Assembly: GCF_011764445.1 (NCBI RefSeq)
Contig: NZ_BLPG01000001.1
Coordinates: 8,077,001-8,141,000, forward strand
DNA: 64,000 bases
Direction: 5' to 3'
From: Phytohabitans rumicis
GTDB taxonomy: Bacteria > Actinomycetota > Actinomycetes > Mycobacteriales > Micromonosporaceae
The position numbers and the translations under genes are program-made. Every line of letters starts with the position of its first letter. Position 1 is the stretch's first letter. Positions 27,865-36,937 of this stretch are shown piece by piece. Below the pieces are notes generated by a model. It did not search any database, was not told the origin of the DNA, and saw nothing but the letters and a program-made list of their open reading frames with translations.

Positions 27865-28253
27865 ACCGGTTCGGCGGCTAGTGTCGCCCGCATCGTGGTG
27901 TCCACCAGTGCGGTGATGTCGTCGGTGGTCAGCCCGGCGGCCTGTGCCCTCCGCAGCCAGGCCACCAGGTCTTCGCGCAGTTCGGCCTGGTTGGGCAGGG
28001 AGGCGCCGGCGAGGGTGGCCTTGACGAAGGTCCCCACGCCGGGCCGGCCCTCCACCAGCCCTTCGATCTCCAACTCCCGGTACGCCTTCAGCACCGTGTT
28101 CGGGTTGATGGCCAGCGACTGCGCGACGTCGCGGACCTTCGGCAGCTGGTCGCCGGGCACGAGCAGGCCGACCCGCAGCGCCTGCCGCACCTGCTGCACC
28201 AGCTGCACGTAGGTGTTGACCTTCGATCGGCCGTCCAGCACGAACTCGATCAC
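27861..28253 (-). CDS. GntR family regulator, YtrA subfamily
   Basis: 130 residues, the short form of GntR proteins with a winged helix (LPKVRDVAQSLAINPNTVLKAYRELEIEGLV, given in part as residues 37-67) and only a brief C-terminal dimer helix pair. YtrA-type regulators repress the ABC transporter operon they begin and respond to envelope-acting compounds in several firmicutes and actinomycetes. Here it is the first gene of regulator-ATPase-permease with ATGA couplings, and an inverted repeat stands 24 bases upstream of its start. Confidence 0.88.
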   Translation of the reverse strand: MIEFVLDGRSKVNTYVQLVQQVRQALRVGLLVPGDQLPKVRDVAQSLAINPNTVLKAYRELEIEGLVEGRPGVGTFVKATLAGASLPNQAELREDLVAWLRRAQAAGLTTDDITALVDTTMRATLAAEPV

Positions 28254-28276
28254 CCGCGACCAACCCGCTTCCCTGT

Positions 28277-28304
28277 TGTCCTATGACAGTAGGACTATAG
28301 GACA
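28277..28304. promoter_or_regulatory. Predicted operator for the YtrA-type regulator
   Basis: TGTCCTAT (28277-28284) and ATAGGACA (28297-28304) form a perfect inverted repeat around a 12-base spacer, upstream of the GntR gene and of the divergent sulfatase-fold gene. Direct AGGACtATAGGAC sequence within it suggests more than one half site. Confidence 0.6.
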
Positions 28305-28341
28305 GGTTGCCACCAAAACCCAACGAGTACCCTCTGAGCCG

Positions 28342-29943
28342 ATGAAGGAGCACGTACGCCGCGTCGCGGCCTGGGTCCTCACCCTCCTGGCCACCGCGCT
28401 GGTGCTCTTCGCCCTCATCGCCCCGAACGACCTGGACGATCTGGACGCCCGCGCGTTCCTGCGCATCCCGGTGGAGGCGCTGGTGTTCGTGGCGCTGCTG
28501 CTCGCCCTGCCGGCGCGGGCGCGGCGATACCTGGCCATCCCCGCCGGCGCCCTGCTCGGCGCGCTGACCCTGGTGAAGGTCGCCGACATGGGCTTCCTGG
28601 CGACCCTCGACCGGCCGTTCAACCTGGTGCTGGACTGGAGCTTCTTCGGCAACGCCAAGGACTTCCTCGACCAGTCGTTCGGGCGTACCGGCGCGGTCGC
28701 CGCCGTGGTCGCGGCCGTGGTGCTGGCGATCGCCGTACCCGTGCTCATGACCCTGGCGGCGCTGCGCCTGACCCGCCTCATCCGGCAGCACCCCACCGCC
28801 GCGACCCGCACCACCGCCGCGTTCACCGTCGCCTGGATCTCCTTCCTCGTGCTGGGCGTGCAGATCGCCCCCGACGTGCCGGTGGCCGCCCTCACGTACG
28901 ACCGCGCGCAGCAGGTGCGGGCCGGCCTGAACGACAAGGAGGAGTTCGCCAAGCTCGCCGCCGTCGACCACTTCCTCCACACCCCGGACGACCAGCTGCT
29001 GACCGCGCTGCGCGGCAAGGACATCCTGCTCACGTTCGTGGAGAGCTACGGGCGCGACGCCGTCGAGGACCCGGTGTACGCGACACAGGTCGGCGCCCTC
29101 CTGGCGGAGGGAAACCGGCGGCTGGTCGCGGCCGGATACCACTCCCGCAGCGGCTGGCTCACCTCCTCCACCACCGGCGGCGGCAGCTGGCTGGCGCAGT
29201 CCACGCTGACCTGCGGCCTGTGGATCAACAACCAGCAGCGCTACAACAACCTGGTCTCCAGCGACCGGATGACCCTCAACAGCGCCTTCCGGCGCGCGGG
29301 TTGGCGGACCGTCGCGGTCAAGCCGGGCATCACCCGCGCCTGGCCCGAGGGCGACTTCTTCGGGTACGACAAGGTCTACGACCTGCGCAACATCGGTTAC
29401 CGGGGCCCGGGCTTCGGCTTCGCCACCATGCCCGACCAGTTCGCGCTCTCGGCGTTCCAGCGCAACGAGTACGGCACGCCCGGCCGCGGCCCGGTGATGG
29501 CCGAGATCGCGCTGCTGTCCAGCCACAACCCGTGGGCGCCGATCCCGCGCATGGTCGGCTGGGACGAGGTCGGCGACGGCTCGATCTTCCACGAGATCAA
29601 GAAGGAGGGCTTCTCGGTCGACGAGGTGTGGAAGGACGACGACCGGGTGCGCGAGGAGTACCGCAGGTCCATCGAGTACTCGCTGAACACGCTCATCTCG
29701 TACGTCGAGACGTACGGCAAGGACAACCTGGTGCTGGTCTTCCTCGGCGACCACCAGGCGTCCCCGCTCATCGTCGGCGAGAACGCCAGCCGCGACGTAC
29801 CGATCACGATCGTCGCCCACGACCCGGCCGTGCTGGACCGGATCTCCAGTTGGGGCTGGCAGGACGGCCTCAAACCCACCCCGCAGTCCCCCGTCTGGCG
29901 AATGGACGAATTCCGCGACAACTTCCTAACCGCGTACGGTTAG
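28342..29943 (+). CDS. LtaS/MdoB-like membrane sulfatase-fold protein
   Basis: 533 residues. Four to five N-terminal membrane segments (residues about 7-30, 45-62, 67-88, 113-140, 153-172) precede an extracytoplasmic alkaline-phosphatase-superfamily domain. Metal-site motifs are TFVESYGRDAVED and VFLGDHQASP; the STTGGGSW stretch probably holds the nucleophile. The family transfers phosphoglycerol or similar groups in envelope polymer synthesis, or acts as a sulfatase; the exact donor is unknown. The ATG lies 12 bases after an AGTACC..GAGCC context without a strong RBS. Its gene is divergent from ytrA-like gntR and ends ahead of repeat A4. Confidence 0.82.
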   Translation: MKEHVRRVAAWVLTLLATALVLFALIAPNDLDDLDARAFLRIPVEALVFVALLLALPARARRYLAIPAGALLGALTLVKVADMGFLATLDRPFNLVLDWSFFGNAKDFLDQSFGRTGAVAAVVAAVVLAIAVPVLMTLAALRLTRLIRQHPTAATRTTAAFTVAWISFLVLGVQIAPDVPVAALTYDRAQQVRAGLNDKEEFAKLAAVDHFLHTPDDQLLTALRGKDILLTFVESYGRDAVEDPVYATQVGALLAEGNRRLVAAGYHSRSGWLTSSTTGGGSWLAQSTLTCGLWINNQQRYNNLVSSDRMTLNSAFRRAGWRTVAVKPGITRAWPEGDFFGYDKVYDLRNIGYRGPGFGFATMPDQFALSAFQRNEYGTPGRGPVMAEIALLSSHNPWAPIPRMVGWDEVGDGSIFHEIKKEGFSVDEVWKDDDRVREEYRRSIEYSLNTLISYVETYGKDNLVLVFLGDHQASPLIVGENASRDVPITIVAHDPAVLDRISSWGWQDGLKPTPQSPVWRMDEFRDNFLTAYG

Positions 29944-29986
29944 GCCGCCCCCTTCCTCGCGGCTTGCCCCTGCGTCCCCTTTTCTG

Positions 29987-30092
29987 CGTCGATCAAGGGC
30001 AAACGGCCGTGGAAAAGAGATCCAAGCATGGCCATATGTCCTTGATCGGCGGGGAGGGCCTTGATCGGCGCGGCGGGGAGGGCCTTGATCGG
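29987..30092. repeat. Palindromic repeat A, copy A4
   Basis: GATCAAGGGCAAACGGCC ... GGCCATATGTCCTTGATC with the AAAAGAGATCCAA loop, followed by two extra GGGCCTTGATCGG tails in tandem. It lies between convergent gene ends and, as printed, is read through by the response regulator frame. Confidence 0.8.
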
Positions 30093-30097
30093 TGGGG

Positions 30098-30780
30098 TTA
30101 AGGGGGTGGGGGGCCGCCGGGGTTACTAGGCCGGTCTCGTACGCGAGTACTACGGCCTGGACGCGGTCGCGGAGTTGGAGTTTGGTGAGGATGCGGGTCA
30201 TGTGGGTCTTCACGGTCGCCTCGCTCAGGTGCAGCCGCTCGGCCAGCTCGACGTTGCTCAGGCCCCCGGCCAGCAGGGTCAGCACCTCGCGCTCGCGCGG
30301 CGTGAGCGCCTCCAGGTCGCGGTGCGCGGTGGACCGTTGCGGGTCAGGGCGGGCGAAGCGCTCGACCAGCCGGCGGGTGATGGCGGGCGCCAGGAGCGCG
30401 TCGCCGGTGTGTACCAGGCGCACCGCGTGCACCAGGTGGTCCGGGCTGACGTCCTTGAGCAGGAAGCCGCTGGCGCCGGCGGTCAGCGCGGCGTAGACGT
30501 ACTGGTCGAGGTCGAAGGTGGTCAGGATGATGACCCGGATCGGCTCGCCGGCCGCTGTCGTCGGGCGGTCGGCCAGGATCCGGCGGGTCGCCTCCAGCCC
30601 GTCCATGACCGGCATCCGGATGTCGAGCAGTACGACGTCGGGGCGCAGCCGGCGTACGGCGGCGACGGCCTGCTCCCCGTCGGCGGCCTCGCCAGCGACG
30701 TCGATCCCCTCCGCGGCCAGGATCATCGCGAAGCCGCTGCGCACCAGGGCCTGGTCGTCGGCGATCACCACGCGGGTCAC
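30098..30780 (-). CDS. NarL/FixJ family response regulator (3' end frame-disturbed)
   Basis: The receiver domain has VVIADDQALV, LLDIRMPVMDG (phospho-Asp) and LLKDVSPDHL (Lys). The C-terminal LuxR-type HTH reads LTPREREVLTLLAGGLSN and LSEATVKTHMTRIL. GTG start with GGAGG seven bases upstream. The natural end follows VLAYETGLVTPA. As printed, the frame runs on through repeat A4 to 29926, overlapping the opposing gene. One extra base in the G runs at 30102-30113 brings in TAA at 30098-30100 and a normal length of about 227 residues. It is the partner of the histidine kinase just upstream. Confidence 0.88.
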
Positions 30781-30812
30781 TGTGCCTCCCGGCTCGCGTG
30801 CGGCCCACCCGT

Positions 30813-30870
30813 CGATCTTGGAGTTATCAGGTGCCATTTCGGGCATCCTGGGCTGACAAGTCCAAGATCG
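30813..30870. repeat. Palindromic repeat B, copy B2
   Basis: A 58-base palindrome matching B1 in inverse orientation: outer CGATCTTG / CAAGATCG, central GGTGCCATTTCGGGCATCC. It lies in the gap between the histidine kinase and response regulator genes. Confidence 0.75.
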
Positions 30871-30886
30871 ACCGTGGCTCGCACGC

Positions 30887-32091
30887 TCACTGCGCCTCCA
30901 GGGGAAGGTCGCCAGCACGCGGAAGCCGCCGGCCAGCCGGTGGCCGGTGTGCAGGGTGCCGCCGTACACCCGGAGCCGCTCGGCCAGGCCGCGCAGACCG
31001 GAGCCGGCGCCGACCGGGTCGGAGCCGCCGTTGACCTGGGCGCCGTCGTCGGTGACCTCGACGGTGAGCACGCCGTCCGCGGGCCGCACGATCACGGTGG
31101 TACGCGCGCCGGGGGCGTACCGCAGCGCGTTGGTCAGCGCCTCCTGCACCACCCGGTACGCGGCGACGTCGACGCCGCGCGGCACGCTGACCGGGGTGTG
31201 TTCGACGGTGACCGGCTGCCCGGCCGCGCGTACCTGCTCGACGAGCGCGCCGAGCTGGTCCAGGCCGGGCTGCGGGTGCAGCAGGTCCTCGCCGCCGTCC
31301 GGGGCGAGGACGCCGAGCAGGTGGCGCAGCTCGGCCATGGCCTGGCGGCCGCTGGCGCCGATCGCGGTGAGGGCGTCGCGGGCCAGGTCGGGCCGGGCGC
31401 CGATCACCTTGTCGGCCGCCCCGGCCTGGATCACCATCACGCTCACATGATGGCTGACCACGTCGTGCAGCTCCCGGGCGAGGCGGGCGCGGTCCTCGGC
31501 CACCGCCGCCCGGGTCGCCGCCTGCTGGCCGGCGCGCAGTGCCTCGGCGCGTTCGGCGGAGGCGGCGGCCTTGGCCCGCAGCGCCCGGACGGTGATGCCG
31601 AAGAGGCCGGCCGGCAGCAGGATGATGAAGGCCGCGGTCCAGTCCGGCACCGGCAGTTCGATGGAGTCGGAACCGATCGCCACGCCGGTCGCGGCCGTCA
31701 CCTGCGCGCCGATCGACACCAGCGGCGACGGGCTGTAGGCGGCCAGCGAGTACGCGCCGACGAGCAGGGCCAGCAGGGTCACCCAGGTGTTGTCCCCGCG
31801 CAGGCCGATGACCGCGGCGAACTGCACCGCGAACACCGCCAGCGGCCAGCGCCGCCGACCCGCCAGCGGGACGGTGACCAGCAGGGTGGCCAGGACGATG
31901 CGGGCCATCGGCCGGGACTCCTCCGCGGGCAGGGGAGGAAGCCCGTCGAGCGGCACCTGGTAGACGTCGCCGTTCGGCTCGTCCCCGCCGAGCAGCGCGA
32001 TCCACAGCGCCGCGACGGCGAACAGCAGCGCCAGCGCCGGGTCCGCCCAGCGCCGGTAACGGGCGGCCCATTCGGGTACGTGCCGGAGCAT
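30887..32091 (-). CDS. NarL-type sensor histidine kinase (3' end frame-disturbed)
   Basis: About 400 residues. Four or five membrane segments occupy residues 18-150; the HisKA_3 dimerisation box is LARELHDVVSHHVSVMVIQ (phospho-His in ELHDVV), and the ATPase domain shows VVQEALTNALRYAPG and GSGLRGLAERL. There is no large extracytoplasmic domain, so it is likely an intramembrane-sensing kinase like those that guard ABC exporters. As printed, the frame passes its stop because the G run at 30901-30904 is one base short; restoring it gives ...LATFPLEAQ and TGA at 30887-30889. A divergent FtsX-type ABC exporter starts 132 bases upstream and may be its target. Confidence 0.87.
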
Positions 32092-32223
32092 GCCCCCATT
32101 CTGGCCGGGCCCCCGGCCGGCCGCGTCGATCGCGGCGCGTACACCGTTTGGTTGACGCCGGGCGCCGGAACCAATCCCGCGCCCGACGCCCGGCGGCACA
32201 GTGTCCTCATAGCGTCACCGCCC

Positions 32224-32915
32224 ATGACAGAGCTGGTGAGGCTGACCGGAGTCAGCAAGCGGTACGAGACGACCGGGCCGCCCGCGCTCGACGAGGTGAG
32301 CGTCGAGGTGGGCACCGGTGCGGCGGTGGCGGTCATGGGACCGTCAGGCAGCGGCAAGTCGACGCTGCTCAACCTGGTCGGCGGGCTGGACCGGCCGACC
32401 AGTGGCACGGTGGAGGTGGCCGGGGAGGACCTCGGCCGGCTCTCGGAGAAGCGGCTGGCCGTCTTCCGCCGTACCCATGTGGGGATCGTCTTTCAGTTCT
32501 TCCACCTGCTGGATGACCTGACCGTGCGGGACAACGTGCTGCTGCCGGCGCAGCTGGCCGGCGTGCCGCCGCGGACCGCGCGGGCCCGGGCCACCGAGCT
32601 GATGGACGCGCTGGGCCTGGGGAGAAGGCCAACGCGTACCCGGCACGGCTGTCCGGTGGGCAGCGGCAGCGGGTGGCCATCGCACGGGCGCTGGTGAACC
32701 GGCCGGCGCTGCTGCTCGCCGACGAGCCCACCGGCGCGGTGGACGCCCGCACCGGCGCGCAGGTCACCGAGATCCTGCGCGAGCTCAACCGGGACGGCCA
32801 GACGCTGCTGCTGGTCACCCACGACCGGGCCATGGCCGACCGGTGCGCCGGCCGGGTGGTCGAGCTGTCCGACGGGCGGGTCGTCGCCTCCACGCCCGCA
32901 GGAGTGTCGTCGTGA
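32224..32915 (+). pseudogene. ABC exporter ATP-binding protein (MacB/LolD type), split by a one-base frameshift
   Basis: The first frame encodes MTELVRLTGVSKRYET, Walker A GPSGSGKSTLLN and Q-loop [14 protein letters not shown]. The second frame carries [19 protein letters not shown], Walker B with ADEPTGAVD, and H-loop VTHD. Adding one base in the G run at 32619-32622 joins them and restores [15 protein letters not shown]. Total about 230 residues, normal for the family. Its TGA overlaps the GTG of the permease gene, which fixes the pair as one exporter. Probably a sequence error. Confidence 0.87.
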
Positions 32916-35269
32916 GGGCGGTCGCGGCGGCGATCCGGGCGGCGGTGGCCCGCCGGCGCGTACAGAGCCTCGTGGTCGGCGTGGTGCTGCTGCTGTCCAC
33001 CGGCACCGCCGTACTCGGAGTGGGTTTGCTGGTGGTCTCCCAGGACCCCTTCGACAACGCCTTCGCCCGGCTGTCCGGGGCGCACGCCACCGCGACCTTC
33101 GACGCGGACAAGGTCGGCGCGGACGCCCTCGCGGGCACCGCGACGCGGTCCGGGGTGACCGCGGCGGCCGGCCCGTTCGACACCGTCTTGGCCAGCCTCC
33201 AGCGCCCGAACGAGCCGGAGGGGCGGTCCGGGCCCCCGGTGGTGATCGCCGGCCGCGCGGAGCAGAACGGACCGGTCGACAAGCTCAGCCTCGACAGTGG
33301 ACACTGGCTGACCGGGCCCGGGCAGATCGTGCTGGCCCGGGGCAGCGGTCCGATCTCCAGCTCGGTGACGCTGGACCTGCCGGGCTCGCCGAGCCTGCGG
33401 GTCGTCGGTGTCGCGCACTCCATCACGGGTACGGCCAGCGCCTGGGTCTGGCCCACCCAGGACGACGTGCTGCACGCGCAGGGCGCGATGACCGGGCGGC
33501 AGATGCTGTACCGGTTCGCGTCCGCGGCGGACCAGACCGCCGTACAGAAGAGCGTGGACAGCACCGTCGCCGGGCTGCCCGCGGGCGCGCTGCGGGACGC
33601 CCAGTCGTACCTGACCAGCAAGAACGCGGCCGACACCGGCGTGGGGCCGATGGTGCCGTTCGTGGTCGCGTTCGCCGTGCTGGGCCTGGTGATGTCGGTG
33701 CTCATCGTCGCGAATGTGGTCAGCGGCGCGGTCGTCGCCGGCTACCGGATCATCGGCGTGCTCAAGTCGCTGGGCTTCACCCCGCGGCAGGTGGTCGCCG
33801 TGTACGCCGGGCAGGTGCTCGCGCCCGCGCTGGTCGGCTGCCTGCTCGGCGTCCCGCTGGGCAACGCGCTGGCCATGCCGCTGCTCGGCGAGGCGCAGGA
33901 GGCGTACGGCGCGGAGGCGTCGGCGATCCTGCCGCCGTGGGTGAACGTGACCGTCGTACTCGTGCTGCTGGCCCTGGTCGGGGCCGCCGCCGTCGCACCG
34001 GCGTGGCGGGCCGGCGGCCTGGCCGCCGTGCAGGCGATCAGCGTCGGGCGGGCGCCGCGCAACGGTCGCGGCTACCACGCCCGCCGCGCGCTGGCCCGGA
34101 CGCGGCTGCCCCGGCCGGTCAGCTTCGGCCTGGGTACGCCGTTCGCCCGGCCGGCGCGCTCGGTCGCGACCCTGCTCGCGGTGCTCGTCGGCGCGATCAC
34201 GGTGGTGTTCGCGGTGGGCCTGACCAGCTCGCTGAACCGGGTCGTGGACGCGTTCGGCCGGAGCGCGCAGGTGCCGATCGCGGTGGGCATGTCGGGGGTG
34301 GTGGAGTTCGGCGGTCCGATGAAGTCCCCGGCGTCCGGCGAGAGCCCCCGGGCCGACCCGGCGACGGTGCGCGCGGCCATCGAAGCCCAGCCGGGTACGG
34401 CGAAGGTGATGCCGGTCCGGACCGTCCAGGTGCCGCTGGCCGGGGTGGAGGAGCCGATCGCGGTCATCGGCTACGGCGCCGACGCCAGCTGGCTGGGGTT
34501 CGAGTTGGTCTCCGGCCGCTGGTACGCCGGCGCCGACGAGGTCGTGGCCGGCTCGCACCTGCTGCGGGTCACCGGCCGCTCGGTGGGCGACACGCTGACC
34601 GTCACCTCGGGGGTGGGCCAGCGCCGGCTGCGCGTCGTCGGCCAGGTCTTCGCCCGGGAGAACGGTGGCTTCGCGCTGTACGGCGCGGACTCGGTGCTGA
34701 CCGGGTTGACCACCGAGACCCGCCCGGACAGCTTCGAGGTCGGCCTCAAGCCCGGCACCGACGCCACGTCGTACGCCAACAAGCTCGCCGAGGCGCTGGA
34801 GGGCCAGTCGGTCCACGTCGAGGTGCGGGACGAGGAGTTCTCCAGCCTCGCCATCATGCGCGCCCTCGTCGCCACCCTGACCCTGGTGCTGGCGGTCGTG
34901 GCGGCGCTGGGCGTGTTCAACACGGCGGTGCTCAACACCCGCGAGCGCACGCACGAGATCGGCGTGCTCAAGTCGGTCGGCATGACGCCCCGCCAGGTAC
35001 GTACGATGGTGATCGCCTCGGTGGCCGGCATCGGGCTGGTGGCCGGGCTCATCGCGGTCCCTCTCGGGTACGCCCTGCACGGCGTGGTGCTGCCGGTGAT
35101 GGGCGACGCGGCGCAGACCGACCTGCCGCGCAGCGTGCTGGACGTCTACCATCCTGGCCCGCTGGCGGTGCTGGCCCTGGCCGGCGTGCTCCTGGCCGTG
35201 GTGGGCGCCATGGTCCCGGCCGGCTGGGCGGCGCGCTCCGGCGTCGCGACCGCCCTGCGCAGCGAGTAG
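32912..35269 (+). CDS. ABC transporter permease with two FtsX domains
   Basis: 785 residues. A first membrane segment (residues about 20-44) is followed by a large extracytoplasmic domain, a three-segment FtsX domain ([18 protein letters not shown] to [12 protein letters not shown]), a second N-terminal segment near residue 425, a second extracytoplasmic domain and a closing FtsX domain ([20 protein letters not shown] to [17 protein letters not shown]). Motifs [17 protein letters not shown] and [17 protein letters not shown] mark the two coupling loops. GTG start, overlapping the ATPase stop, with GGAG upstream. Such exporters move lipoproteins, antimicrobial peptides or lipids; no cargo can be named. 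Confidence 0.92.
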   Translation: MRAVAAAIRAAVARRRVQSLVVGVVLLLSTGTAVLGVGLLVVSQDPFDNAFARLSGAHATATFDADKVGADALAGTATRSGVTAAAGPFDTVLASLQRPNEPEGRSGPPVVIAGRAEQNGPVDKLSLDSGHWLTGPGQIVLARGSGPISSSVTLDLPGSPSLRVVGVAHSITGTASAWVWPTQDDVLHAQGAMTGRQMLYRFASAADQTAVQKSVDSTVAGLPAGALRDAQSYLTSKNAADTGVGPMVPFVVAFAVLGLVMSVLIVANVVSGAVVAGYRIIGVLKSLGFTPRQVVAVYAGQVLAPALVGCLLGVPLGNALAMPLLGEAQEAYGAEASAILPPWVNVTVVLVLLALVGAAAVAPAWRAGGLAAVQAISVGRAPRNGRGYHARRALARTRLPRPVSFGLGTPFARPARSVATLLAVLVGAITVVFAVGLTSSLNRVVDAFGRSAQVPIAVGMSGVVEFGGPMKSPASGESPRADPATVRAAIEAQPGTAKVMPVRTVQVPLAGVEEPIAVIGYGADASWLGFELVSGRWYAGADEVVAGSHLLRVTGRSVGDTLTVTSGVGQRRLRVVGQVFARENGGFALYGADSVLTGLTTETRPDSFEVGLKPGTDATSYANKLAEALEGQSVHVEVRDEEFSSLAIMRALVATLTLVLAVVAALGVFNTAVLNTRERTHEIGVLKSVGMTPRQVRTMVIASVAGIGLVAGLIAVPLGYALHGVVLPVMGDAAQTDLPRSVLDVYHPGPLAVLALAGVLLAVVGAMVPAGWAARSGVATALRSE

Positions 35270-35296
35270 CTCGCGATGGCCTTGCGCAGCGAGTAG

Positions 35297-36880
35297 CTAC
35301 AGGAGGCGGAGCCAGGGGCTGCCGTAGAGGGCGTACCCGGCCCACGCGGGTTGGCCCGGGCCGTGCGAGGTGATCACCGCCTCGCGGGCCCGGGCCACCA
35401 CCGCGCCGATCGACGCGCCCTCGCGCAGTCCGGTGTAGAAGGTGCCGGCGAACGTGCGGGCCGCCGCGTCGTCGACGTCCCACATGCTGCCCACGAACGC
35501 CCGTACGCCGGCCCGGAGCAGGCCGGTCACCAGGTCGATGGTCTGCGTCCCGCCGGCGAACGGGTTGGCCTCAGCCCGAGCGGGGGCAAAATCCTGGGTA
35601 CGGGCGGACTGGCAGGCGTTGGCGAAGACGACCCGGGGCAGGTACCGCCGGGTGGACAGGTCCTCGGCGGTCAGCAGCTCGTCGGCCAGCGCGAAGCCGC
35701 CCCGGCCGTGCCCCGCGGCGTCGAACCGGGCGTGCCCCGCGTAGTGCAGGACGTCGTACCGGGTGGTGTCGAGCTCGCGCGACACGTCCGCGTACGAGAC
35801 GCCGTGCACGAGGGAGGTCACGGCGACGTGGGGGAGGGCGCGGAGCCGCTCGGTGACCGCCTCGGCCTCCTGGCGGGCCGCCGGCAGGTCGCCGATCGGA
35901 TCGCCGACCACCAGGACGTTCAGCGTCTCGCCGGTCGGGGCGGGCGGCGCCGGCCGGCCCGGCGAGTTGATCTCCAGTTGGCGGCTCAGCAGGTGGGTAC
36001 GGCTCAGGAAGCCGCCGTCCAGGAAGGCGATCTCCCACGGCAGGTCGACGGTCCACCGGTCCAGCCGCACGATGACGTACCCGCCGGCGCGCTCCTTCAG
36101 CTGCTCCGCGAGGCCCGGCAGGTTGAGCTCGGGCGCGCGCAGGAACGTCTCGGCGAGCTGGTGGCCGATGCTCGCCAGGGCCTCGGCGCGCTGGCTGGCC
36201 TCGCCCGCGTGCAGCACCTCGTCGCGCAGCGTGCGGAACACCCGGGTCGCCTCGTCCGCGGGGTACGGGCACTCGCCGGCCACGTCGAAGCTGCCGTGGC
36301 CGATGACGGTGACCTTCAGGCCGGAACCGGCCCGGGTGATCCCGATCCGCAGGTGCCAGGGCACGACGTCGCCGTCAACGGGTGCGGCCGGCGACTGCGA
36401 CGGCGCCGGGCGTACCGCCAGCCCGCCCACGGGCAGGCCCCGGCGGATCGCGGGCACCTTGTCCGGGTCCCGCTCCACGATGGTCAGCTCCCGGAGGCAG
36501 TCCGCGCCCGGCACGGTGGCCAGCGCCTCGCGTACCCCGGTCAGGAACAGGCGGGTGGCGGTTTCCGCGTCCACTGTGGTCGTACCCGCCCCGTGCACCA
36601 CCGTCGCCACGTCCTTGATGCCGAGGGCGGCGACCGCCTCCACCAGCGCGGCGCCCAGCTCGGGCAGCCGGTCGGGGGCGAACTTCTCCGGCTCGCCCAG
36701 CCCCAGCACCAGGATCGCCTCGGCGGCCAGCAGCGCGCTGACCGCGGGCAGGAACGTGGTGGCGCCGAACCGGCCGTCCATCTCGCCGCGGGCGGCGCGG
36801 CGCGAGATGGCGCCGCCGAGGCAGCGGTCGACCGCGCCCTCCGCCCCGCTCGGCGTCAACCCGTTGAAGTGGTTGACCAC
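35297..36880 (-). CDS. CHAT-domain protease with an N-terminal leucyl-aminopeptidase-N-like domain
   Basis: At least 527 residues. Residues 1-120 resemble the macro-like N-terminal domain of M17 aminopeptidases (VNHFNGLTPSGAEGAVDR, FGATTFLP, AILVLGLGEPEKF). The C-terminal half is a CHAT domain of the caspase clan with the His in DVLHYAGHARFD (His383) and the Cys in VVFANACQSA (Cys423), ending GYALYGSPWLRLL. The GTG at 36880 is the first normal start, but the domain seems to begin about 14 residues earlier (IEVSVVQGDIL) after a GGGAGGGG ribosome site; the only codon there is ATC. It follows the clostripain-like gene with almost no gap, so the two proteases are likely one system. Confidence 0.82.
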   Translation of the reverse strand: MVNHFNGLTPSGAEGAVDRCLGGAISRRAARGEMDGRFGATTFLPAVSALLAAEAILVLGLGEPEKFAPDRLPELGAALVEAVAALGIKDVATVVHGAGTTTVDAETATRLFLTGVREALATVPGADCLRELTIVERDPDKVPAIRRGLPVGGLAVRPAPSQSPAAPVDGDVVPWHLRIGITRAGSGLKVTVIGHGSFDVAGECPYPADEATRVFRTLRDEVLHAGEASQRAEALASIGHQLAETFLRAPELNLPGLAEQLKERAGGYVIVRLDRWTVDLPWEIAFLDGGFLSRTHLLSRQLEINSPGRPAPPAPTGETLNVLVVGDPIGDLPAARQEAEAVTERLRALPHVAVTSLVHGVSYADVSRELDTTRYDVLHYAGHARFDAAGHGRGGFALADELLTAEDLSTRRYLPRVVFANACQSARTQDFAPARAEANPFAGGTQTIDLVTGLLRAGVRAFVGSMWDVDDAAARTFAGTFYTGLREGASIGAVVARAREAVITSHGPGQPAWAGYALYGSPWLRLL

Positions 36881-36937
36881 CAGCAGGGTCGCGTGGACGT
36901 CGAGAATGTCGCCCTGGACGACCGAGACCTCGATGGC

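Noticed and set aside
29926-30097. C-terminal extension of the response regulator
   Set aside because: It is translated repeat A4 and overlaps the end of the opposing gene. A stop appears at 30098 when the G run is restored.
29926-32091. Apparent single-protein fusion of histidine kinase and response regulator
   Set aside because: The fusion frame exists only because the G run at 30901-30904 is one base short. With that base the kinase ends normally at 30887 and the regulator has its own GTG with a ribosome site; repeat B2 lies between them.
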